The notes under the pieces are model-generated. The model saw nothing but the letters and a program-made list of their open reading frames with translations. It made no database searches and was not told where the DNA came from. A stretch of DNA of 64,000 bases from Acanthosepion esculentum (Eukaryota; Mollusca; Cephalopoda; Sepiida; Sepiidae), in the NCBI GenBank assembly GCA_964036315.1, contig OZ038507.1, positions 58,450,502 to 58,514,501 on the forward strand. Reading direction: 5' to 3'. Both the position numbers and the translations under genes were made by a program. Shown in pieces: positions 55,732 through 63,477 of the stretch; position 1 is the first letter of the stretch; the number at the start of each line of letters is the position of its first letter.

Positions 55732-55769
55732 TTGAGCATCTTTGCCACTTATACTTAACCATGGCCAAT
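55732..55769. repeat. Array-edge motif, first copy
   Basis: The last monomer ends with TTGAGCAT (55732-55739) and runs into ACTTATACTTAACC and then ATGGCCAAT (55761-55769). A closely similar 40-bp segment lies at 56353-56392, with TTGAGCAT at one end and ACCATGGCCAAT at the other. The exact 12-base match ACCATGGCCAAT plus the shared TTGAGCAT suggests a dispersed repeat that includes or abuts the monomer end. Confidence 0.6.
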
Positions 55770-56187
55770 CTCTCTATAAAAACCTTTGGAAAGAAAGACC
55801 CTAAATTAATAAACAACAATATTAGAATTGCTGCAAGCCATGCAACTGAATGTTGAATAAATCCTAGTCTAGTGCATAATGATACCAAAAATAGTGGTTT
55901 GCTTACTTTTTTTTTTTTATCACCAACATGTTGAAAATAAAGAAAAAATAACATTAACAATGCAATATTGTTTTTTCTGAAAGATGTCTTATTAAATATT
56001 ACCAATTGTAGACTTGGTATGAACTAAGAAATATGGCACCAGACAGTGTCTCATGGAGTGTTATTTCCTTCTCTATGATAATAATTCTGTCCCACTTTCT
56101 ACAGTGTAGATTTTAGTTTGACTTGCACAGTGATTTTTATTTTGTTAGCTTCTAGATAGTAGCACAGATTTGAAAGTGGGTTAAGTA
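55770..56187. other. Non-repetitive AT-rich flank, no gene seen
   Basis: Ordinary AT-rich sequence with homopolymer T near 55909-55919. A minus-strand frame crosses from here into the satellite, but its last third only reads satellite monomers and the rest matches no family I know. I see no RNA gene, and no clear mobile element outside the edge motif. Confidence 0.6.
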
Positions 56188-56267
56188 TTAGGTTGGTGCA
56201 AAAATAATGTCGTTTTTTGACGTTCAACTTCATGTGAGAAAACGACATTATTTTTGCCCCAACCTAA
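56188..56267. mobile_element. 80-bp mariner-type MITE
   Basis: The element starts TTAGGTTGGTGCAAAA and ends with the inverse complement, TTTTGCCCCAACCTAA. The terminal inverted repeats are 29 bp with one mismatch (position 10, T against G), leaving only about 22 bp in the middle, so the single strand folds into one hairpin. TA dinucleotides sit where TTA and TAA meet the GGTTGG/CCAACC ends. The length and the first 16 bases match the layout of human MADE1, a MITE of the cecropia-type mariner Hsmar1. It has no coding capacity; a mariner transposase would have moved it. Confidence 0.85.
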
Positions 56268-56352
56268 TGTATAATGTTTTGAGTGAGCTTAAATTTTTCT
56301 CAAGTATTCGCTAATCTATTGCAGATTATTTAAAGCCATGAAATATTTTCTG

Positions 56353-56540
56353 TTGAGCATTTCTTTTCTAATTACACTTCACCATGGCCAATTTATTCAC
56401 AAAAGAGAATATGTCTCTCGACAGGAATCGAACTTTCAATTCCTTTTTTAATCAGAGAAATGACTCTAAATCTAAATGTCACCAAATCAGGCCACCAGAG
56501 GTCACCACGACTAGGTGAGATTTGAATACCCAATTTAAAA
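56353..56540 (-). repeat. Degenerate tRNA-like SINE fragment carrying the array-edge motif
   Basis: On the minus strand a B-box-like GTTCGATTCC (complement of 56424-56433) is followed about 30 bp later by ATTGGCCATGGT and then by TGCTCAA (complement of 56353-56359). The ATGGCCAAT to TTGAGCAT part is the segment shared with the satellite edge at 55732-55769. No clean A box or tRNA fold is visible, so the SINE call is tentative. The shared 40-bp segment is secure. Confidence 0.4.
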
Positions 56541-56695
56541 AAACCACATGCCTCGTTGGCAACTTTCAAAATGTATATCTACTAACTCATTTTTTTTTTT
56601 TGTAAACAGACGATTACAAAAGAAATTTTAAATTAATGCTTTTGTTTTAATTATTTACCCGACATTATTTTATTACTATAAAAGTTGGGGACTAA

Positions 56696-56800
56696 TGTAA
56701 TGGTTAACGAGCTTTTCTCGCTAAATCAATTATGACTGAGTACTGCGTTCGATCCTCATTGAGTGCTCCATACTTCCGGCCTTGTGTCACATCTACACTA
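56696..56800 (+). repeat. tRNA-derived SINE fragment
   Basis: An A-box-like TGGTTAACGAG (56701-56711) and a B-box-like GTTCGATCC (56747-56755) are spaced as in the internal RNA polymerase III promoter of tRNAs. They are followed by GTGCTCCATACTTCCGGCC and a TTGTGTC tail, typical of tRNA-SINE bodies. The stems do not pair well, so this is a retroposed relic and not a tRNA gene. Confidence 0.5.
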
Positions 56801-57680
56801 CTTTTATTAAATAGCTATAGTAGCAATATGGGAAGCGCTTTTTATTTCGCAGGAATCTCAGTAGACGGCAGAAATTCATCTAGGGACCTCCAAAAAAAAA
56901 AAAATTCATGATATCTAAGGTTTAAAATAAATTTTAAAAAATTAAATTTTTTTCTTAAGGCCTTTATTTTAGTTTTAATTTCAAATTAATAGATTAAATT
57001 TAATATTTCCAATAAGCGAAATATTTTGATGTATTTCAAAAACTAATTTAAATTGACTGGAAGGTGTTGTATTTTCTTTTTACTAAAATAGATGATTAGC
57101 ACCCTTTTTTAGTCGTCTTTCATCACATTGTAATTCTCTTTATTAAAAATCATCCAAAAATCAATTGTATTTTTCTGAAACTTTATTCGAGAAATATTAG
57201 CTGATTCAAAGTATAATTAATCTCATTTAAAACAAATATTATTTCCAAAAAAAGTATATTTAAGTTTAAAATATCGCAGAAATGCATTTTTTAACCCGAC
57301 AGTAGCTGTTTTGACGTGTTGACCGCCTGATGACAAATCTAATGTTGTTCTACGGAAACTTTAGCTGTAAAACACAGTTAAAGAAAATAATTTTCAAGTA
57401 CTCAGTAATCTTAAAAAATTAGGAAAATATGTAATATGTAAAATGTAATTTTTTATTTAATTTTATGAATGTTGATTTTAAATTTACAATAGTTATCACT
57501 CTTATTTTCTAATAATGTCGTGTATGTTCGCCCGTACTTACAAAAATTGGCACGTTTATACACATAAAAAAATTCAAACTTCTTTTAAAAATATCAGTGT
57601 TTGATGATTTATACAAACCTTTCCAGTTTATGATTAATAAATATAGTTTTTACTTAATAATAATGTCATCTAAAAGGCTG
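56801..57680. other. AT-rich intergenic sequence, nothing recognised
   Basis: No open frame of note, no repeat with visible boundaries and no RNA gene. Short A and T runs are common. The sequence is more complex around 57295-57380 but resembles nothing I can name. Confidence 0.6.
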
Positions 57681-57681
57681 A

Positions 57682-57699
57682 AATTAATGCAGAATTTTA

Positions 57700-57770
<71 letters not shown>

Positions 57771-57788
57771 AAATTCTACATTAATTGC
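57682..57788. repeat. (TA)n microsatellite inside a palindrome
   Basis: A pure TA run (57705-57767) is flanked by two arms that are reverse complements: AATTAATGCAGAATTTTAA on the left and TTAAAATTCTACATTAATT on the right, about 19 of 22 positions pairing. The whole segment can extrude as one long hairpin. Frames across it encode only alternating Tyr-Ile and are not genes. Confidence 0.85.
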
Positions 57789-57935
57789 ATTAGTTGCCTG
57801 ATGATTGCACTAGTATGAAACAGACTGTCGCCTCTAAGTGTTGACTTCTATGTTCACTTTTATATTTACACACGCTCTATCTCTGATATTAAGGACTTTA
57901 TCCCATAAATATAGCACACTTTAAGACTATATTTC

Positions 57936-57938
<3 letters not shown>

Positions 57939-58005
<67 letters not shown>
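57939..58005. repeat. (AT)n microsatellite
   Basis: An uninterrupted dinucleotide AT run of about 67 bp. It is followed by a 160-bp spacer with CATACATAT motifs and then by another AT run of the same size. Confidence 0.95.
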
Positions 58006-58009
<4 letters not shown>

Positions 58010-58162
58010 ATATTAGTGGTGAATATACACATACATATGCAATTATATATACACATACATATATGTATAAAAATAATTCCAAGAGGATATGATCCAGGTA
58101 GAATTTTTTGCGATTCCAATGGAATAAATTATGACCATGGAATATTAGTGTTTAAGTCTTTT

Positions 58163-58165
<3 letters not shown>

Positions 58166-58231
<66 letters not shown>
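58166..58231. repeat. (TA)n microsatellite, possibly the SINE tail
   Basis: A pure TA run of about 66 bp directly next to the end of the SINE-like element at 58232-58705. Read on the minus strand, the element ends in this AT tail, as many SINEs end in a simple repeat. Confidence 0.95.
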
Positions 58232-58232
<1 letters not shown>

Positions 58233-58705
58233 CTGGTCACTCGTATTCGAGGATACCCATCTACTAGGGCAGCTAGCCAATCCCCATTGCAGACGCTTTC
58301 TCAGATGCATTTGTGTTTATTCAAGACCCACAGAGCCCACCTGTGGTTTATAATGCAACGATGTTGAGCAGACCTTAGTTACAGTTTCTGGGAAAGAGCC
58401 TGTTATCTGGCGTGAACAACATTTTGAACAAGGCCAGCACGCTCAAGACCTCGGCCACGATTCCTTGTGATTTCGTGCTAGCATAGCTATTGACGGCTCC
58501 CAAGGGTTCCGTCTACCCAATTTCACTCACAATGCTTGGGTCAACGCGAGATATGGTTTTTCAGGTACTTTTTCAAAGGTGCCGCAGGCTGGGATCGACC
58601 CCCTCCAGTCCAATAACACCAAGAAGTCTCCTGACGAATTGACCATGGTTGGATTCGAACCCAGGTCTCATGGTTAGAATGCGAACCAGTCAGCCATCTT
58701 TTAAA
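58232..58705 (-). mobile_element. tRNA-derived SINE-like element, about 470 bp
   Basis: Read on the minus strand, the element opens with the A box TGGCTGACTGG (complement of 58686-58696, 10 of 11 consensus positions) and the B box GGTTCGAATCC (complement of 58651-58661, perfect), the internal promoter of RNA polymerase III. The body contains TTGTGAGTG and GGTAGACGGAA (complement of 58507-58532) and ends in an (AT)n tail at 58231. From memory, the GTGAGTG/GGTAGACGGAA core resembles abundant cephalopod SINEs; a search is needed to confirm this. GC content is clearly higher than in the surroundings, as expected for a recent insertion. At 470 bp it is long for a SINE and may be a composite. Confidence 0.65.
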
Positions 58706-59331
58706 AAGTGTAAAACTTAATGAATTTTTCTGATTAAAATTTTAAAAACATGAAAACAATTCTTGAAAAAATTCATCAAAATCGAATTTTTTTTCCTCCT
58801 CAAGACAATAGAGTCCTTAATATGTCTCATTTATAAAAGTAATTAAAAGCTTTTCTTATTAGAAAATGTCATAGTTTTATTGCATTTTTTTTATATTTCA
58901 AGACCCAGGGCAGATTTTCGGTAAATGGTGTTTCTTTTTTGACAAGAAATAAACTGATGATTTGAAGTCCTGCTTTAAACTAATATAAGTGTACGGAAAT
59001 AAGTGTACGGAATTTTACTTTCTCGAAATTTTATAAAATTAAGTTGGGGAAATAGATGTAAAAAAAAAAAAAATACAATGATGTTCGATAAAAGTGACTC
59101 ACCCGATTTTTTTTTTTTTTTACTTGAAAATTTTTTCGCCTATTGTTTTTTTTGGGGGGGTCAAACTAATTTTTAATCTTACTAATATAAAGACCCCTTC
59201 CTGACCACCTAGTAAAAAAGTTTACTCACCCTAAGGTATTCTATTGATAATCATAATTTTGGATATAAATGAGATTTAGGGAAAAACTCTGTGCAAAAAA
59301 AAATGACTCACTTATTTCCTGCAACTAGTAA
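58706..59331. other. AT-rich sequence, likely 3' part of a decayed Tc1 element
   Basis: There is no gene. A perfect 14-bp direct repeat, ATAAGTGTACGGAA, lies at 58985-58998 and 58999-59012. GACTCAC/TTACTCAC-like motifs recur at about 59097, 59220 and 59305. These lie downstream of the minus-strand transposase relic and could be its terminal or subterminal repeats, but I cannot see both ends. Confidence 0.45.
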
Positions 59332-59835
59332 TCAATAGAAACATAACCAAACAGCTTTAAATAAAGAATAATAGAGGTATAATTTATTTATAATAGGTAA
59401 CATAGTTCGAAATATATAATAATCTATGGGTCCTCCTTTATTTTGAATAACCTTTTCAACCCTTTTTGGCATTGATTGATTTGAAATCTCATCTCCAAAC
59501 ATTGAATTCCATTCGGATATGAAATTCACAATCAAATCCTATTTGTTGCTCAACTGCTTTCTCGATAGTCTGTACTTTATAATGCTCCATAAGTTTTCTA
59601 TGGGGTTGAGGTCAGGAGATTGAGGCGGCAATGTCATAACACTCACCTGTTTCTCATCAAAGTATTCCTTCATCAAATTTGATTTGAGACAGGGAGCATT
59701 ATCCTGCATAAAAATGAGCTTGGTGGGGTCGATTTGCACCTTTTCAGCAGAAGGGAGCAGACAAGACTCTAAAATACTCTTTTCAATAGATTTTAAGAAA
59801 CCAGTTCCATGAAAAGAAAAGCATCCCCAAATCAT
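59332..59835 (-). pseudogene. Tc1-type transposase, truncated and interrupted (DD34E)
   Basis: The minus strand encodes the C-terminal half of a Tc1/mariner-superfamily transposase, a nuclear cut-and-paste DDE enzyme. Counting from the first codon at 59835, the translation has MIWGCFS at the start, FMQDNAP with the second catalytic Asp (residue 45), and SPDLNPIENLW with the catalytic Glu (residue 80). These two are separated by 34 residues, the DD34E spacing of Tc1 enzymes. A TAG at 59541-59539 stops the frame, yet the same frame continues with the expected C-terminal SMPKR and NKGG motifs to 59332. The N-terminal helix-turn-helix region and first catalytic Asp are missing: about five codons upstream of the first Met there is a stop, and I found no continuation. 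An intact family member is about 340 residues; about 167 codons remain. The copy is dead. Confidence 0.88.
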
Positions 59836-60345
59836 AAATAATTTCCTTCATTTGTAAATAAGTCCTGAAAATTTCTTTAAAATCCAACAATTATTTGATT
59901 TTTTTTTCAAGGATTTCTCAAACAATATGTTTTAACATAAAAAAAAAAAGAAGCCAAAAACCCTTATAGTAATTTTTGGCACACTCGCTGACGCAAGAAA
60001 AACAATATTTTTTTTTTTAAATTTCGAATGTACTAGAAAAGATTTTAAAATTTAATAAAATAATAAGATCTTTCCTCTTAATAATAATATAAACATTTTG
60101 ACGATAAAACCTTGTTTTTATCAAGTCTGGTGTATTTTGTGATCATATGGTATGTTGTTTTTTTAAAAAAAAATGTTTGGAGGTACTTAAATTAATCAAG
60201 CTGTTTCAAAAACAAGTGATGTCTACTCCAACACGTATATCCCCTATATATAATATAACGTTTAAGTCATGAGAAATAATGTCGGATCTTTTAAAATCAA
60301 TTAATTACCTAAAAGTTACTGATTTATATTGTAGACAAAAATAAA
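59836..60345. other. AT-rich sequence, nothing recognised
   Basis: The upstream part of the Tc1 transposase should lie here if it were present, but no frame with its motifs is visible. The remainder is homopolymer-rich intergenic sequence. Confidence 0.6.
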
Positions 60346-60377
60346 AAAAATGTCGTGATAGAAAAATGTCGTGATAG
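60346..60377 (+). repeat. 16-bp tandem duplication
   Basis: AAAAATGTCGTGATAG occurs twice in direct succession (60346-60361 and 60362-60377) without mismatch, a small recent local duplication. Confidence 0.85.
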
Positions 60378-60522
60378 AAAATTGCAACAAGAAACAAATA
60401 AACAAACACTTGTATACAAAACGTATTTCTGTGAAGAAAATTTGACCCAGAAACATTCGCGCCAGTTTTTAATCACACACATACGCATGCGCACACGCCC
60501 ACCTCGGTATTCATTTTTTTAA

Positions 60523-60550
60523 ATTTATTTATTTATTTATTTATTTTTTT
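60523..60550 (+). repeat. (TTTA)n microsatellite
   Basis: Short run of about six TTTA units grading into poly-T, just upstream of a more complex, GC-richer patch. Confidence 0.85.
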
Positions 60551-60591
60551 CAAGTTCGTGTCGAGTCACTTGCGGACACAATCTCTTGTAT

Positions 60592-60612
60592 TGACGTCGA
60601 AGCATTTATAAG
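60592..60612 (+). promoter_or_regulatory. Possible promoter motifs (CRE-like site and TATA box)
   Basis: TGACGTCG (60592-60599, one base off the cAMP-response element TGACGTCA) lies six bases before TTTATAAG (60605-60612). A start site would fall near 60640. The patch from about 60440 to 60830 is richer in GC and CpG than anything else near it, which fits a promoter or untranslated exon. No downstream gene can be confirmed, so this remains a guess from motifs. Confidence 0.2.
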
Positions 60613-61065
60613 AATTCCCCGTCCCACACGAACCTTTACATACAAGAACGAAAGCAAGTAGCAACAATTCGTTTCCATCGCAATACAATTCATCAGTTTT
60701 AAACCTAATCAAAAACGTGAGAATTTTTTTTTCTCCATCTTCTCTTTTTCAAGCTTTCTACTTCACATAATTCGGTTCCAGTTTTTTCCCCCCTGAAGGT
60801 CCCAATAATGCGTTGATGGATTAACGTTCGTCTTAAGACGAATAGCACAAATGGCAACACAATTTATTTCATGTCTCTCCATTTTCTATTCAAAGATTTT
60901 TTGTTTTGTTTTATTTGTATCAAGTCTTTTGTCGTGTCTCCCCTGAACGATGGATGTCAATCGTAAATTACACTTTATGCATGTTGCTTGGAAGATAGTT
61001 TTTGAGGATCATCCAACTGAAGAAGATTTTTTTTTTAGGTTACTTGCTTTATTTTGTCGCTCTTA
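60613..61065. other. Complex sequence without a confirmed gene
   Basis: A 38-codon frame starts at 60950 and ends at the TAA at 61064-61066, beginning MDVNRKLHFMHVAWK. It is not repeat-derived, but I do not recognise it. It has no clear splice sites and could be chance. A GTGAG at 60717-60721 is donor-like but weak. Confidence 0.3.
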
Positions 61066-61179
61066 AAAGTGCCAACACAATCAGAATTTCTTTGTCTTTT
61101 ATTTTGGTTCTATGTCCTGTATTATAGAGAAGTTTCGACTCTTTCATTCTTTGAATTCTTCATTAAAGAAGCTCTGACT

Positions 61180-61350
61180 TATTTCATTCATTTTCTTTCG
61201 TTTTATTCTTTTATCCCCATTTTTTTACCTGACCTCTTTTTATTTATTTTATGTTTTCTTTTTTCTTTTAATTCTTTTTCATTAAATCTTTCTTTTATTT
61301 CTTTTATAAACTTCTTTCTTTTTAATATTCCATTCGCTGTCTTTCTTTTT

Positions 61351-61386
<36 letters not shown>

Positions 61387-62012
61387 TTTTTCTCGCTTGC
61401 TCGCTCGCCTTTCGCTTCTCACTCCACCTCTTTTTTTTTTTCGGTTATTTATTTTCGTATTTATTTCAATTTTCCTTTCGGATTCTTTATTTATTTTTTT
61501 TCCATTTATCATCAATTTCCCCTTTCTTTCGTTCTTTCGTTTGATCTTTCTTTCGTTCTTTCTTTCGTTCTTTCCTTCTTTCGTTCCTGCTTTCTTTCGT
61601 TCCTTCTTTCTTTCGTTCTTTCTTTCTTTCTTTCTTTTCTTCCTTCCTTCTTTCTTTCTTTTAGCTTTTCTTTCTTTCTTTCTTTCTTTTAGTTTTTCTT
61701 TCTTTTTTTCTTTTAACTTTTCTCTCTATTTTTCTTTCTTTTAGCTTTTTTCTCTCTCTCTCTTCAATTTATTCATTCGTTTTTCTTTCCATTTTTTTTT
61801 TCAGTTTTCCTTTGGTTTTTCGCTTCGTCTTTCTTTCTTTCTTTCTTTTTATTAGCTTTTCTGTCTGTCTGTCTTTCTTTCTTTCTTTCGTTCTTATTTT
61901 TTATCTCTTCTTTCTTTCTTCTTTTTTATTAGCTCTTCTTTCTTTTCAATTTTCCATTCGTTTTTCTTTAAATTTGTTTCATTTTTTAATTTTCCTTTCG
62001 TTTTTTGTTTTG

Positions 62013-62052
<40 letters not shown>

Positions 62053-62075
62053 TTCTTTCCTTCTTTCTTATTTAA
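61180..62075 (+). repeat. CTTT-rich polypyrimidine region
   Basis: This strand is almost entirely pyrimidine, with pure CTTT runs at about 61341-61385, 61616-61640 and 62008-62052, and interrupted CTTT/CGTT runs elsewhere. Around 61655-61940 the runs are punctuated by TTTTAGC or TTTTAAC. Long Phe/Ser/Leu-rich open frames on this strand (and Lys/Arg-rich ones on the other) come only from this composition. Confidence 0.92.
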
Positions 62076-62233
62076 TCGATTTTTCCCCCACTTTTTATTC
62101 AAGATTTCCTTTCATTTATTTGACATCTTACGTTTGCGTACTTTTTTCCAACGATAATTTCTCTCATATGTCGTTGCCTTCTCCAGTAGCAATAAAAAAG
62201 AAAAATATATCTGCCCTCTCCTATGTACGCGCA

Positions 62234-62920
<687 letters not shown>

Positions 62921-63155
62921 TTTAGCACGCATGCATGCGTATAGAGAATAGATAGATTTATACTGCCTTATATATATATTTATTCTAAACATTATATTCA
63001 GTGCGTACCTGTCTTTAAGCACGGATACAAGCCTATACAGAATAAATAGATATATATTTTACTTTATATATTTAATTAGCATAAACATTATTTTTAGTGG
63101 ATCCATAAGTTTGAGCACGCATGCACGCGTAAGGATAATTTCAATGACGCGTTTT
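62921..63155 (+). repeat. Diverged tandem repeat, 93-96-bp unit, about 2.5 copies
   Basis: Three units begin TTTAGCACGCATGC (62921), TTTAAGCACGGATAC (63014) and TTTGAGCACGCATGC (63110). Units one and two share AGCACG, an ATAGAT block, a CTTATATAT-like block and AAACATTAT in the same order. The third unit is cut short at about 63155. The copies are clearly diverged, so the repeat is old and unrelated to the large satellite. Confidence 0.75.
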
Positions 63156-63224
63156 GCAGAGGTAGGCATATTCAAGAAACAATCGAAAATTGCTTTTTTT
63201 ACTCTGCAAATTATTCATTATATC

Positions 63225-63463
63225 TGTTATGGGTCATTACCTATATAACTACATTATGAACTCTTCCTAACACTATGTATACTACGCCTCTCAAGAGAGA
63301 GAGGGACGAATCGAGTCGAGCCGATAGTAGTTCACTCCAAACCAGACTGACAGTCATACTAACACCTTCCACATCTTGTATTATTATTCCGTGTAATATA
63401 TCTTCGTTATTTCTACTCTTGTGTTCGTGTTGTTCTTCCTTGGTGCTAACCCAGACCATAACA
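63225..63463 (+). repeat. Long terminal repeat, 239 bp
   Basis: It begins TGTTATGG and ends CCATAACA, a perfect 8-bp inverted terminus with the canonical TG...CA ends. A primer binding site starts two bases after the end. A second, inverted copy covers 63863-64000, which confirms that this is a dispersed unit. Confidence 0.8.
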
Positions 63464-63464
63464 G

Positions 63465-63477
63465 TGGCGACGAGGAT
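63465..63477 (+). promoter_or_regulatory. Primer binding site, tRNA-Ser(GCT)-type
   Basis: TGGCGACGAGGAT is complementary to the last 13 bases, including CCA, of an animal serine tRNA with GCT anticodon (3' end ATCCTCGTCGCCA, from memory of the human sequence). It starts two bases after the LTR, where reverse transcription of LTR retrotransposons is primed. Confidence 0.7.

Larger units (their letters stand above)
1..55745 (+). repeat. Satellite DNA array, 118/119-bp monomer, about 470 copies
   Basis: The whole stretch is a head-to-tail tandem repeat in one orientation with no foreign insertion that I could see. The commonest unit is 119 bp, from ATTACTACTGTTGC to GAGCATTTTTTGC; my base count is A17, T66, C18, G18, so T is 55% on this strand and GC is about 30%. 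Three common shorter forms exist: 118 bp (TTTCTGC instead of TTTTTTGC), 118 bp (CCTGTTTTG instead of CCTGGTTTTG) and a form 2 bp shorter (AAACTGAGC). Rare indels include a 9-bp deletion near 13991, a 2-bp insertion near 21889 and an insertion near 26929. The array is open at base 1 and ends where the monomer match fades at 55740-55747. I do not recognise the family. A centromeric or pericentromeric role is possible, but nothing here proves it. Open frames inside it are not genes. Confidence 0.98.

Noticed and set aside
1..55745. CRISPR array
   Set aside because: Units abut directly with no unique spacers, the unit is far too long, and the context is eukaryotic.
1..55745. CENP-B box or telomeric repeat inside the monomer
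   Set aside because: No sequence resembling the CENP-B box consensus and no TTAGGG-type run was seen.
55601..56005. 134-codon minus-strand frame across the array edge
   Set aside because: Its C-terminal third reads satellite monomers and the remainder has no recognisable domain, so it is a chance frame.
56420..56520. Nuclear copy of a mitochondrial tRNA
   Set aside because: A GTTCGATTCC motif is present, but arms and acceptor do not fold and no neighbouring mitochondrial sequence is seen.
57597..58267. Frames of alternating Tyr-Ile at the (TA)n tracts
   Set aside because: Pure dinucleotide repeats lack stops in these phases, and the flanks carry no coding signal.
58651..58696. Functional tRNA gene on the minus strand
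   Set aside because: The A and B boxes are good, but no acceptor stem pairs and the sequence runs on for about 400 bp into a SINE-like body with an AT tail.
61054..62075. Phe/Ser/Leu-rich frames up to 212 codons, and the Lys/Arg-rich frame opposite
   Set aside because: Composition artefact of CTTT runs.
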